Below, piece after piece: positions 11,495 through 24,364 of a stretch of DNA of 64,000 nt (position 1 is the stretch's first letter; the number at the start of each line of letters is the position of its first letter). A program made the translations under genes and the position numbers. Source of the DNA: Pomacea canaliculata (Eukaryota; Mollusca; Gastropoda; Architaenioglossa; Ampullariidae); assembly GCF_003073045.1 (NCBI RefSeq), contig NC_037592.1, forward strand, positions 5,569,924 through 5,633,923, written 5' to 3'. The notes under the pieces were generated by a model. The model was not told the DNA's origin, made no database searches, and saw only the letters and a program-made list of their open reading frames with translations.

Positions 11495-14400
11495 CTGGAA
11501 GAAAAGACACCACCAGGTGAGACAAGCTGTCCTTAAGATTCACATCATACATGCGCATGAAAGTTAACAGTTTCTCACTAATGGTGGTTGTGATGGTGGT
11601 GTTGTTGTGTGTGTGAATGTGTCAATCTCTGTGTGTGGTAGGTATGGGAGTGTGGATATGTGTGCGACAATGTAACAGTTAACGAGTGGATGAATAGGTG
11701 ATAGTGGGTTTCTTTTCTCAGCTTTTCCAACCATAAAACAAAGGGGAAAGGATGTAAGAAAGTATTAACATATCTATTAACTACTCTCTTGACAAACACA
11801 AATTCTTTATTAAACTTTTAAGTTAAGATTACTCTATTCCAGGATGAAAACTTGGCTGAAATTTTATCTCCATTTTTCTACAAAAGATTGTAAAATATTA
11901 TATAATAATGTAAAGCACGTTCAACAAAAGATGCAGTAGTGAAAGAACAAAGCGATGTAGCCAAATGCACCAAAAGCTTTTAAATAAAATATAAAAATCT
12001 GCTGAATTCGCAAAGTAAGCTGGGACAGTATGATGATGATGAAAGAAAGATAAATAAAGAAGAGGAAGTCATAACAGTAGTCAAGCTTTATGGCCTTATT
12101 AAAAAGCCTTCCCTCTCAGTGGGATGGAATTTTTTTCTATTGGATCAAGCCCAGGACAATATATTTCGTTCCCAAATGTGGGTGAATACCCTTCTTCTGT
12201 TCACAAAATAAAAGCTTGCAAACATCTTTTAGGCCAGAAAAAGGTCAACAACAAACCAGGACAGTGCATGGATCCGTTTAAGACAAGGCTTCAGAGGGGA
12301 GAGCTGATAAAATATGTGACACAAGATTTTGACCTTTTTCTGGGCAAACTGATGTTTGTAGGTGTGTATCTCGAGAGCGGATGTTATTAACTCAGATTTG
12401 GATAAATAATATCTTGGACTGAGCTTCACCCACTTATCACAACTAATACTTCCACCACAGTAGTCCCTTCATCCTCCTCTCTAAATATCAGCATAGTAAC
12501 AAAATGAATTATTTCTATAACTTAAGAAATACTTTTATTTTTAAACTTACAAGCGTAAAGTTTTCTCATAATATTAGCAATTATAAAAGCTAACAGCTCA
12601 ACATGACTAAAACAAATCTGACTGAGAAAAGGATATCAAACTGGTATAAATACAAAGAGAGGAGAGAATGAATGCCCAACATCATCGGATGTATAAGATA
12701 AGGATGTCTAGCAATAAATACGTAAGACAAGAAAGTAATAAATGAATGTCCAACATCAAGGCAGTACACAAAAGAAATAACAGCTATCATAAAAGCAGAG
12801 TACTAAGCAATGGGAGTCCAGTATCAAGGCAGTATATGTAATAAATCAGTGTTAATATGGCAACAGCAATGTAAGCGTTTGAAAGCTGCCGAGTGGCAAC
12901 GTCAGTCACGTGCTGCTGTTAGTCAGATTCTCTTCTCATGGCTAGGAAAATGTTGAAGTTCTCACCAAAGTCTTGTGACTGGACCTCCGTGGATTCGAAC
13001 CTCCGGACTAGAGGCTGTTTCTTTGTGTTTCCTTCATCAAGTTGTTTACCTTTATTCGTTGCTCTTATTTCAATTCTTGATGTCATCTTTTTCATCCTGG
13101 AGTACTTGCCCACCCTCCATCTCCAGCCTTATTTTTTCTCTGTTCTTTTCTTGGTGTCTCTTTATGCGTTCATCCTTGTTTTACATGGAAATATCACTTT
13201 ACGCTGGTGAGTCCTCTATCTGAGCAGCAGATAGGGGAAGCTGATGATAGCTGAATGGTCAGAGAACCGGTACTCAAGACAGGATGCAAGCAAGGTAGTT
13301 GGTTCGATACCCATGATGCGCAGTTACTCTTCTCCCTCTGCTCACTACATCTTGACTTGTTGAGTGAGTACCTAACTATTTGGGGAAGTGAGAGAGACCG
13401 AAGGAGAGAAGTGGTAACATGTAACATTTACGTCATCTAAAAACCAACATGAAGCTGACAGTCTTTCAAAAAATGGTTTCAGTCAGCTGTAAGTGGTTCA
13501 TCAGGTCCAGGACACAACCTGTGGAAGCCCTACCCTGTATCTTCAGGCTGGGTGGTCTGTACCAAACACTAACAACTAGGTTACGGGACTTCAAACCCTT
13601 TTTACTGATCTCAATCAAGGACAACCCAGTTTTGGGAAATGCAAGTTTCTTTCCTTTATTTTCGTATAAACATAAAATGTCACAAATTCTCGTGTTTAAA
13701 AATAGAGATAATTAATAGGAAGGAAGGTAAATGGAGAAGATACATTGTTCAGATTAACGGAACAATTAGTGTACTAAATACAAAAATAAAATTTAAAGAC
13801 ATTAAATTTTCTGCCTCATACGGCAAACAGATGTTGAACATCATGTTGTAGTCCTACGACTAAAAAGTAAAGGTTCTGATGCTCGGTTGTACGGGGGCTT
13901 TTAAAAATAGTTTGAAATTTATCCCGTGATGTTTACAGTATATTTAGAAATATTTTCAATAAGTTGCCTAAAAGATGAGCAGCTTTGAAACAATTTATAA
14001 AAAAGACAATGACACTAATTTCACAATGTTTTTGTTGAATACAGCAGTGTATTCACAGAAGTTTCTGATGGAATGTTCTTTCATATCTGACACTACAAAA
14101 GGCGACTTGGTGACGCTCTTCTGCTGTCGGTCAACAGGTCAACAAGTCACACGGTTGTGACCTTTACTTCTCCGAGATAAACATCGGTACAATTAATGAC
14201 TAGGTTGACTTTGACAACCGGGGTATAGTCATACCTCGAAGGCAACCTAGGAAAACTGTCCAAAACATTTAAAGCATTTTGAATGACTCTAATGAGATAA
14301 TGAGCGTATATTGATGGAAATCCCCCTTTGAGAAAGATTCATGTTCGATTAATTTTGACATATTATTATTTGAACGTGAGTTGGAAAATCTGAATGAAAG

Positions 14401-17400
14401 ACAATTTGACGTTCGGTTCATATTTATATTTATTCCGCTTAAACTCTGTATTTCAAATAATTCCGCAATTTAAAAAAAAAATAAAGCTACATTTTTAAAT
14501 ACACTGGCTACAGTTTTTGAAATTTTTCTTATCCCAAACCTTGATTTTTCCTTTGGCTAAACATGATTTACTATCCACGAAAAGCAAAAACATGCTGTAC
14601 AAAAGTAGGCTATTTATTATAGGTAACTGGTACTTTTTACTTAGATCATATCCAAACAGTTTTTTATTTTCACGATTTTATGCTCTTTTCTTTTGTTACA
14701 CGACAAAGATCATTTACTTTAATAATCATGATGTTCTTAAAATTCACAGCTAGTTAATTTAATGACTAGTTTAGACGGAAGAGCAAACTGCCCCGAGCTT
14801 TATTTCTGGAAAGCTTCCAGTTTTGACAGAAATCAAGTTTATGAAAGGAGAAAAAAAAATCATCTCAAATATCTACACAAAAATATATTTTTGGCCATAA
14901 TATTATTTACTTTGGGTTTTGTTCTCAAAATGTTTGATAAGATATGTCTTTGCAAGCTAAATGTACAGAAAGGTTCAAAAAATAATTTCTATAACATTTG
15001 CTAATAACATTTATTTTAATTGGTGTGGTTTATGAGAATCCCAAACAAAAATAGAATCTTCAAGCAATCACTGAAATAATTTTTGTTCGGCGATAATGAA
15101 AGTAATAAACGTTTATTTGAGATGTCTTCTCCAGTTAAAATATAGAGGGCTTTACGAGCAGCCAATCTATTTCAAGAGATTCATATGGAAAGGTAGCGAG
15201 AAAGTTTCTTTACAAAAATAGAAGTTTTAGTATCCAAGAATATATATGTATGATATTTATCGGGGATAAAAATATTGTATTGCATTTTTTTAAATAAAGT
15301 GTCTCATTGTCGTCTTCATCATTGCTGTCATCAGCAACATCGTCACTTTGTGGCGGTTTTTTTTTTCCTTGGCAAACATTGGCACATTTTCTTCACTCTT
15401 TACACAAACTGTTCAGAGATAAAATTGTCTCACGAAAGCCAATCTCGTGTCTATGAACAATCACAAGAAAATGGATTCCAAAGATCTTCCTCAGTCCTTC
15501 GCCAGGATCACCATCGGGGCCCACGGGGGCCAATATTTTGGGTGGGGCTAATGGGCCACATGTCATCAAAAGGCAGGAATTAACGCTGTCACGTGAACGA
15601 CGCCGAAGATGATACCATAGCCTACCAACAGCCCAAGGGACTGATAAATGAACAGTGCACGTACCTCTTGGACTGACTCCTTCATGGTCAGGTCCAGGAT
15701 CTCGCTCATTTCTGGAAGCTGAAAACAGAAAAAACAAAAACGGGGGACAGAGCAGGGATCTCACTTGTGGTTACTTATCCCACATCACTAAACAGCCCAA
15801 AGAGAGACAGATGGATCTTAATTGTAAGCATCACACTTTCGCTGTCCCTGCCCTGAAGATTTCATCTCACCAGCCGACATCCTTCAACCTCTTGGTCACC
15901 TTGATCGCAATCACGGGGACCTAAGCCCTGACCTCTGCTTTCTTCGTGGAAAACCCATCGCTGTGATACCGTGTTAGCGATTTAATCCATTAACCTTAAT
16001 CTTTCTCGAGATTACCTAATCAGTTTGTATCAATAATTTGCAGGAACTGTAACCTAATCTTACTCTCGTGGGGTGTGCGTGGATTCGAACCCTCCAACTA
16101 AACATTTTTGGTAGCCTGCTCAATTGAAAGAAAAGTTCTAGACCACTCAAGCATCATGGCCAATATGGTTTTTGAATGTGTCACCATTTATGACATACAA
16201 ATATTAAATGACAGATCATATTTTTTATAATCAACGTAACAAATTGCATTTCGTCTGGTAAGTGTTGAGCTAATAACATAAAACATATTTCACACTGCAC
16301 AGACAATAATGTCAGATGAGTAAGGGGCAGTGAAAAACTCATAATTCATGATATGTTACTAACAGTCTACAGAAGAGGCGTCCACGTGGACTTTGCTACT
16401 CTTCAGAAAAGAGTTATTGCCGGAGTCTCGTGAGTACTCGCGGGGTTTGAAGGTTGTACATACATCATGTGTATCTATGGGTGTCGGAATGCAGGACACG
16501 TTTGTATTTCAAATAAAACCCACAAAGATAAAAAAAGATATATAGGTGAACATCTACAAGACAGTAAGTAATTGACCTCTCCATTTAAAGGACAAAGTAA
16601 CTTTTGGGTGAGTAAGGGTAAAGACAACCCAGATATTCTGTAGAAGTCAGACGATGAGGCAGATATCAATAGAATGTGTTTGTATGGCTGTCTAAGTATG
16701 TACAATCTAACTCTTCTTCCTACCCATCCATAGACTCTCTGTCTGTATCTGTGTCTCTCACCATGTCTACAAGAGGTACGTAGAGGAAGAGTCCTCCAGC
16801 CACGGCCAGGATCCAGCGGTTGGCCTCCGTGTTCTCGCCCAGCACGATGCCCAGCACCAGGCCAATGAAGCAGACGCACGCAGACAGGAAGTTGAGAAAC
16901 AGCGCCCTCCTCATGCTCATCCCAGAGTGAAGCAAGATGGCAATATCGCCTGCAAAGGTGTCCAATGAACACGTTTTTCATTTTGGTTTCATTGAAAGAA
17001 ATCACCAACACGACATTGAAGCAACAGGGCAAGATGGCGGAGAAGAATATTCACCGATGTCATGAATAAAAATTAAATTCTTGTCATAACCTAGCAATAG
17101 GACCATACTTAATTTTTACAAAGGAACGAATACTTTAAAGCTTTGATTTTAGTAGCTACGTTGTGACTCTATGAACCTCCTGCAAATGTCAATAAATAAT
17201 TACTTCCTTTGTACATTTCTTCAACACCCGATTCTCTTCTCATGCCATTCTGTTACTGCTGTGTTATTGCAGGGTAGATGGTGAAGGATGGATGCGAGGA
17301 CCACGTGTGAAAAAGCAGATTCTGTTTATCTTCCCACCCTTTTAAATCATCACCGTTATCGTTATCGTTATTGTCATCGTCATTGTCACAGTCATTGCCA

Positions 17401-20301
17401 TTTGGCTGTCCGGTGGCGCAACGGTTAGCCCCTGTCACCAATTCAGCTGTCTGGTGTTCAGCTCTCGTCTCGGGCACTCTGTTCTTTCTCTGGCATCTGT
17501 TCACAGGCTGGCGTCCTTGCCAAGTTGCTGGCTTGGCGTAAAACACCCATTGCAATCATCATTGTCATCATCATGGTCAATGTCGTTGTCATTGTCACTG
17601 TCATTCTGCCTCTCATCATATTTTACATCACATACCTAGCTCGTGAGGCAGCTCCTCGCACAGGACGGCGATGCTGATGCTGACCCCCATGTACACGTTT
17701 TCCGTGAAGGCAGCGCCGATCGCCAAGCCGTCCACGAAGTTGTGGATGACGTCACCGATCAGCACCATCCATGCAACCGTCTTGACGGGGTTCTTCTTCT
17801 TCTTCTTCTTGACCTCACCATCCACGTTCTTCTCTATGGTTTTGATGGAGAGGTCGGGGAAGTGGGAGTGGCCGTGGACCTGGTTTTCTTTGTCTTCGAA
17901 ATTGGTCAGCGCCACCTTCTCGTCCTCCGTGGGAGGATCCACAGTAAACGACTCTTGTCTGCGGATCCGCTCAAGCTGTCCAATAACAGAAACAAACAGG
18001 TGATAAGGTTCGGGTCGTCCATAAGAAAGATAATAGATTATTCAGTCTACCGCTTATTCATTGTGTGTGAGAGAGTGATTGTCATCGTCGAAGGCGTAAA
18101 AAAAAAAAAATGAAGGCGGGTGAAGCAAAGTGTTCAAAACCTGACAGGTGTTGTAAATATCTAGCTTCAGCCCCTTAAGGGTCACGATACCTCTTTGCCT
18201 CTCAGCAAACACTTGAGAAGACGCTCTGACGTAAAGAAGACGTAGATGGAAATGAGTGCTGTTGCTGCTTTCCATATGTAGTCCTCAGCAAGGTGCTCGC
18301 ACGACGCAATATGGAAAGCCTGCACACACGTCCAAATAATGGTTCTTAAGAACATAAATAAATAAGTTAATAAATAAGATATTTCAAGCTTGAAAAAGTT
18401 TCCTTCATGTGTGTTACATTTAATTTCGCGAAAGCATGCAGAACAAATATTCATGAAGTGTATTTCCACACGAATGAGAAAGTTCGTCTCTGCATGTAAC
18501 GAAGGCTTTGCACAAGTCACAAGATTTTTTTGGTCTTTTTTTTTTTAACCAGTTTCTCTGGGTTTTTCACTATACTGCAATCTCTTATTTTCGACTTTTC
18601 TAGGTGATGGGTGAGGTCAAGTCAAGTGAACTTTCTTCGCAGAAGCTGTTTTGTTAATGATGTTGCTGAGATCTTGAAACTATATTTATATATCTCGAAA
18701 ACACATACGCATACTTTAATCCCAGGCTAAGGTTGCTATTGGTGATGTTACTATGATAACGATGGCGATGAACTCAGATTAATTCTGACCTCAGGAATAA
18801 GCACCAGCAGCCCGGTGGCAGCGAGAGTGCCGGCTCCCATGGCCACCAGAAACTGTAGAATTCTTTGGAAGAATTTTTTGGACATGACGGGCGTGAGTAG
18901 ACCACCAATGTTGGAAATGATGCAAATGAGACACACGAAGCCAGATCCGTACCCCCATGCTGCAAAAGACAAAAGGGTCCTCTTCACACCATCGTGAACC
19001 TTCGAGGGCTTAAGTTCAGTGAGGATACAGACACAAAGAAGGATGGGCAACGACCAGAAAGGTTACGGAGGTCACAAGGTACGTACCTTGCCCTGTCGTC
19101 GGCTTGTTGAACATGTTGGACTCCACGGGTTCTTGTGCACATGCGGGGTCCACCACCGACAGCACCGCCTGCTGTAGGGCATCGGGCAGATTAGTGTAGT
19201 TGAGCCCCTGGTTGCCTCTATAGTGGTAGTAGATGTCGGACACCGTTAGACACTGTTGGAAATGATAAGAAAATGAGATTAGGGACATGTTGGACATAAG
19301 TACTTGAAGTAAAGACAAGAGAATGTCACAGATGAGTGAAAGTCGAATACGTTGTTGTTATGAGAGGACGTCTCAGATGCTGGATTCTGTCAGAGAGCAA
19401 CAAAAAAATGTCACGGTTGAAAAAATAGCAGACGTGTTCGACAGAAGAACACCACTGTGGTATAGATGTCGGACTTGCTAGACATTTTTAAAATAGACAA
19501 GAGAGCGTTTCTGTTTAAATCCCTTTTTGTAGATACACACGCTTTCCTACGAATACGGGACACGAAAAATTTTAGAAGAAACTAAATATCATTGCTAGAG
19601 CAGATGTCGGAAATGGTCAAATACTTTCAATTAACAATGAAACATCTAAGAAGAATAAAGAAAGGTTCCCAGTCGTCAACATTTGGAAGAATAGCATCCA
19701 TTTAAGACACCTGCACTTCTGGCTTTTCGTTCCGTTTGGTCTTTCTCTCATCGTCCCTTTTGCTGTCCAGTTTGGACTACAAATTTGAAAGGCCATCAAT
19801 AGAGACCAGCCATTGTCAGAAAGATATAATGTTTAAATTTCGTAACATTTTGTTGCTCTCTGCGTCCGGTAATATGCTTCAAAGGAAGAATAAGAATTTA
19901 AAAAAAACAACAACAAAGAATAAGAAGAACAAAAACACAAGCAAACCAAGAGGAAGAAAACCATGACAAATAAATCTGACCCCAGAACAGTTGAAGGATT
20001 TTTCTTCGTTTCCTGAAGGTGTAGTGGTCTCTTTGCACGGATGTTCAGTGACTACCGGCATCACAGATGTTGGCAGCGGGTTTTTCTGCAGCGCCATCAG
20101 CAGGTTGTGGAAATCTTCCATTGACAGACCATCGCGCGCCGTCTGGAATCCGTCCGCCACCCTCTTGTACTTCTCGAGAGTTAGGTTGGCCAGGCACCCG
20201 GAGTTCAGGACCTGGTCCGAGGTTTGTTCCTGGCTCAGGGAGGAGCTGGTCGCCAAGACTAAGAGTCCAGCGCAGCACATCCAGAAGCGACTCGACTCCA
20301 T
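11372..20301 (-). CDS. SLC39A14-like: ZIP-B: ZIP8/ZIP14-like metal transporter (complete, distal isoform)
   Basis: Tandem paralogue of ZIP-A. Coding exons (-): 19981-20301, 19087-19252, 18790-18959, 18191-18319, 17636-17975, 16762-16949, 15665-15718, 11372-11494. They total 1491 nt, or 496 aa. Exons 2, 3, 4, 6, 7 and 8 have exactly the same lengths as in ZIP-A (166, 170, 129, 188, 54, 123 nt). The N-terminal signal peptide ([12 protein letters not shown]) is followed by an ectodomain. A His loop NQVHGHSHF lies near 293-301, then a run of six lysines. TM4 carries HNFVDG (340-345) and TM5 EELPHELGD (369-377), so the ZIP8/14-type Glu substitution is shared. Exon 7 encodes [18 protein letters not shown] and ends in a strong donor (GAG|GTACGT). 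The distal last exon at 11372-11494 gives [20 protein letters not shown]. Donors of exons 1 and 3 are the weaker GTCAGA. An alternative end is listed separately. Confidence 0.92.
12985..13015 (-). repeat. tRNA-like box B remnant
   Basis: The minus strand reads GGTTCGAATCCACGG, a good pol III B box. No matching A box lies at normal distance, so this is probably a SINE remnant rather than a tRNA. Confidence 0.3.
13485..13560 (+). repeat. dispersed repeat, copy 1
   Basis: Shares ctgtaagtggttca, ctgtggaa and gccct in the same order with 32345-32410. An unclassified interspersed repeat. Confidence 0.4.
15566..15718 (-). CDS. ZIP-B alternative proximal terminal exon (read-through of exon 7)
   Basis: If the GTACGT donor at the end of the 54-nt exon 7 is not used, the frame stays open for 33 more codons to TGA at 15566-15568. 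It encodes [20 protein letters not shown] and a tail ending LIPAF. That stretch aligns with the final helix in both distal exons ([24 protein letters not shown]) and with the ZIP14 C-terminal helix, so it is not random intron sequence. The resulting protein would be 488 aa. It is most simply a duplicated last exon fused to exon 7, used by intron retention and proximal polyadenylation. Confidence 0.75.
   Translation of the reverse strand, partial: LPEMSEILDLTMKESVQEVRALFIYQSLGLLVGYGIIFGVVHVTALIPAF
16050..16165 (-). repeat. tRNA-like SINE in ZIP-B intron
   Basis: The minus strand begins ggccatgatgcttgagtggt (A-box-like) and about 70 nt later has GGGTTCGAATCCACG (B box), spaced like a tRNA with a long variable arm. 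No clean cloverleaf can be drawn by eye and it lies within an intron, so a tRNA-derived SINE head is more likely than a functional tRNA. Confidence 0.4.
17408..17560 (+). repeat. tRNA-derived SINE copy 1
   Basis: The A box ccggtggcgcaacggttag and B box gttcagctctcg are followed by a conserved body (ggcactctgttctttctctg, catctgttcacaggctgg) and tail ggcgtaaaacacccat. The same family is at 42226-42356 (-), 42357-42525 (+) and 61709-61893 (+). It lies in ZIP-B intron 5. Confidence 0.75.
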
Positions 20302-20432
20302 AACTGAAGAAATTTCCGCTCCGAGCTAAAGATGAAGAGCGCGGCTATGTGGATGGACTGGCTTGAGTTGTCTTCTCTAGGCTTGCGTTCTCGGTTGGAT
20401 GGACGCCCTCGATCTCCTCGGCTTTTGCATCC
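20302..20432 (-). other. ZIP-B 5' UTR part of exon, with uORF
   Basis: A plausible acceptor (aatcttttgcag) lies at 20433-20434 on the minus strand, suggesting that a non-coding exon lies upstream. The leader after it contains an early ATG that opens a 17-codon uORF closed before the main ATG at 20301. Translational control is possible but unproven. Confidence 0.4.
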
Positions 20433-20537
20433 CTGCAAAAGATTTTCAGAAAGACAATTACCACGTGACAGAGTGTGATCAACTGTTTTAGTCATCGGTC
20501 TGAAAGGTCAGATGCGGATAATGAGACTGTAAATAAC

Positions 20538-20990
20538 TTTTCTTTCGTTCTTTTCTTCTTTTTTTCCTTGAATTCATTTATTTGTTTTACCTTTAATCCA
20601 TTCATTCTTTCTTTCCTCGTTCGTTCATTAGTCTCTCATTTCTTTCATTTATTATTCTTTTCTCTTGTTCTTTGTTCTTTCGTTGACACTTTCTTCATTG
20701 TTTCTTTTATTATTATTTTTTCTTTCTTCTATTCTTTCTCTCGTTGATTTATCTTTGCTCTCACTCCTTTATTCTGTATTCATTTTTTCACTCTTTCTTT
20801 TATTTATTATTCTTTTTGCTACTTTCTTTCTTTTTCATTCTTTCTTTCATACTTGCTATTATTTTTTCATTCTTTCGCTCATTAATCTATTATTTTTCTT
20901 TCATTTGACTTTTGAATTTTAGTTTACTTAACTTTTTGTTTCTTTCTTGCTTTTTTCGTTTTTTTTCATTTCTTTCTTGACTAGCCCCAC
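20538..20990. repeat. pyrimidine-rich (TTTC/TTCTTT)n tract
   Basis: About 450 nt of almost pure T/C on the plus strand, i.e. a purine tract on the transcribed strand of ZIP-B. Its ORFs (SLFLLLLFF-type) are artefacts. Confidence 0.9.
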
Positions 20991-23754
20991 CACCACCACA
21001 CACACGCACACACTTTTTCTCGCTTGCTTCATGCTTCCTTTTTCTCATTGAACGGTTACAGCACTTCTATTCTTCTTCGCCATCCTCTTCTTTTTGGAGG
21101 TAGTGCTGTAGTGGAAGCCACGATGATCGTGGAGTTTAGACAATTTTTCTTTTTTATCTTGGTTTTTTTCATCCCATCCCTTCTTTCTTCCTCCCTTCCC
21201 TATGTTCCACAAAGACATATATGTACAGATGACCGTCGTGCCCTGATCACTCGACGAATTATTCAACAGACTGAGGTGCTGAAGAGCTGACAAGCTGGTA
21301 CATGACACAGCTCTCTTGACCTACTAGAAGATAACTTCTTAGACAGTCAGATGACTCCGTCACATGACTGAGACAATCAACACTGACAACGCAAAAAAAT
21401 TAAAAAAACCCCAGTAAACTTGATTATTTCAGCAAATAAACAAATAAACAAAAATCAATAAATATAGAAATAAATGAGAACCTTTTCGTGAAGTACATTT
21501 TACTCTGATAAATAAGTGTTCATTTGTATCAGTCTGGACTGACCATCAGTGTAGATACATAAATGAAAAACAGAAAAGAATTAACCAGGGTAGGCAACAT
21601 GGGAAAATAGGATCAGGGATATTTCTCTTTCAGACTTACTAATAATTCAGAAATTAAGCTGATGACGAATTTTAACACAGGTAAGTTGACATGTAAGCTG
21701 AAAGTCAGACATACAATTCAGAGAATTTACCATTCTCAGCTACTCATACCGCCATGTATGTACTTCTCTCACTAAAAGAATTTTTTCCGGACTGTTACTA
21801 CGGAAAAAGTGTCGTTAACAAACCTTCAATTAATTCTTCGGCTTCTATTACTGCTTCGCCATCCAAACCTGTATAAATTTGTTTCTTAAGTACTTCATCA
21901 TCACCCCTACAATCTTTTTCATCGCTGTCAAGACAATAATTATTGCTGTAGATAATGGAACAAAGAGCAAAGGCGTTTCAAATAGAAAAGACAACAGCAT
22001 CAGCAGCAACATCAGCAACACAAGAAGAAGAAGAAAAAGATGATGGTGATGATGACGACGATGATGATGATGTCAGACAGTAAGATGCAAGCTCAAACTC
22101 ACGGTCACTTACGTTGTTGCTCCGTGTGTGAGGGACTGACGGGACGGACGGACAGGAGGCGAATGGCGGGGCGAGACGGTGTGCAAGGTAGGTATATGTC
22201 TACTACCTACCACCCTTCAGTTATCAAGTACCTGTTGTGACGTCATCGGGGACTCAACATAGGTCTAACAACCGCTCGAGTGTGGCTGGCAGTTTTGAAG
22301 ATATCAGTAATCGTTCCATAAATTGTGCTGGTGTATGTCGGAGCAAGTGGAGGAGAGCTGAAGAGACAGAAAAATACTCACGGCGTGAACTGTTGACTTG
22401 ATTGTGGATTCGCCGCCACTTATACTACTGTCTAAAAATATCGTTTTAAATAAGTATGTTGGGCTCTGTGCGCAATTCTATTTTCCGTGATCTTGGTGAA
22501 TATTTTTTTGTCTGGTGATACAAGTCGAAAAAGATAACCATGCACAGAAAGAAGACAAGTAGTCTACCACCACTGCCGAAGGATGTGCTGAGGTGGCCAA
22601 AGCTGCATCCCTCTGGAAGTGTCTTAGCTGCGCATTAATTGGGTTTATCAGTAAGCATTCATGATATCAATATTTTCAAACAAATTTCATTCTAGAAGAC
22701 ATTGAATTCATCCTAATGTCATATAAGAACTGGATTTCAAGATCTATAACTCTAAAAAGAATGTTATTCTGTTTTTTTGACTGTGGCATTTTTTTCTATA
22801 CAAGGGTCCAAACTTCTTGAGATGAAATTTGAGTAAGAAGTGACCGTAAGCAAAGATGCTGGTCAGAAATAATAGACACTTTCAGTATTTTCGAGCACTT
22901 GATCAGTTTCTGACTCTAATGAACTAGGAGAAAAGTGGCTCTTCTTTTTGCAAAACCACCTTCTTGGTGTAATGTGATTATTGTGTGGATCGTCTGGACT
23001 TGCCATAAAAATATATCTCTCACTCACAGCAAATATTGTTTCTTACTTAGCATTTTTTCTGGAAAATACAAAGTTTATTTTGTTTTGTTTGAATTATATC
23101 CTTTCTCACCTTCGCCTAAAAATAACCACGAATGTGTCTGAATACAACTGTTAGGTCTTTCCCAGCATCGCTATTTGACTTTGACTATGGACTTGCGAAA
23201 TTTTCTCTTCTTTCTCCCAGTTTTCTGTATTTATGTGCATTTCTATAGAGCAAAGCCCTGCTCTCTCTCACACACACACACACGCACGTAAGCATGCGCA
23301 CCTACACATCTATATATTGCTATATTTGATCATTTAATTTGCCTGTCCATATCAACCTACATATATATCAACAAGGATGTAACTATATGTGTAATTTCTT
23401 TGTGTATTTTATGAATGTTAACTTATTTATTGAATCATGCATACAGACAGACAAGGTAGTAATAAACTGTTCAGAAGTTAAAAATGCGAAGTTTTATGGC
23501 AGGCATTTTTTGTAGCTAACCAGTCCGCTCTTTCTGTACTTTCATTTCTTCGGTGTATAAACTTTTTCTTGAAATGTTAGAATATTACTTAGCAGGTAAT
23601 GATCTTACTAGTGCATTTTGTACAAAGTCAAGAGGTGTTATGTCCATGTCTAGTAAACTTTTACAAGACGAAAAGTAACGATCACTAATGACATGGATCT
23701 GCCGTGCATGTCCCTGGCAATAATTACTGTTTCATATCAGCAAGTTTTTTAAAA

Positions 23755-23812
23755 CAAGCAAACAAACAAACAAACAAACAAACAAATAAACAAACAAACA
23801 AACAAACAAAAA
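23755..23812. repeat. (CAAA)n microsatellite
   Basis: A tetranucleotide array of about 13 units with one CAAATAAA variant. Confidence 0.9.
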
Positions 23813-24364
23813 ACTAACGTAGACTAGGTGATTGAGCCAGGCTTCATAATCTCGCACATTTCACACCAGCCCATGTTTACAGTCAACAGTTAGAATTGAG
23901 GTCGATCCAAATGTAATTTCTTTTTAAAAATAATATTACAAATTAACAACAGTTTTTAACAAACTAGTGACGGCGTTGGGTTTTGTTCGCCTTCCAGCAA
24001 CATCGAGCTCAGTTGCAAGTTTTAGTTTGCCTTCAAGCAGACCTTCTTTCTCTCCAACTTGAAGAAGACTTGAAAGTGTCATCATTGCTGGCTTAGTTGT
24101 GACATACCTTTGTTTTTTTTCTTTGGGTTTTGGTTTATGTTTAAAAAATAATTATTCTTTTTTCCTCGATCCTCCAGTTCCTCCTCAATAAGTGTTCCAG
24201 AAGTTCATTTCAATCGCTACAGATTGAGCCAAGCTTCACTGCAAATCTAAATTCATTTAAAATTACTAAAAATATTTTTTTTAAAAAGAGGAAAAGCAGC
24301 ATAAAGAGATCGGTAGAATCTTCTAAAACCAAATCCTGGCTCAGAAAACTGACGGTCACTGCCC

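Larger units (their letters stand above)
11495..15565. other. long last intron of ZIP-B
   Basis: Between the proximal and distal ends of ZIP-B. It contains the proximal 3' UTR, AT-rich unique DNA, CACA/TGTG-rich sequence near 11580-11670, and a repeat copy at 13490-13560 related to 32345-32410. No other exon was recognised. Confidence 0.6.

Noticed and set aside
16050-16165. tRNA gene on the minus strand
   Set aside because: Has A- and B-box-like words but no clean cloverleaf by eye, and sits in an intron. Better explained as a SINE head.
20475-20922. Long hydrophobic ORFs (membrane-protein-like)
   Set aside because: They arise from the T/C-rich tract, with no conserved motif and no splice context.
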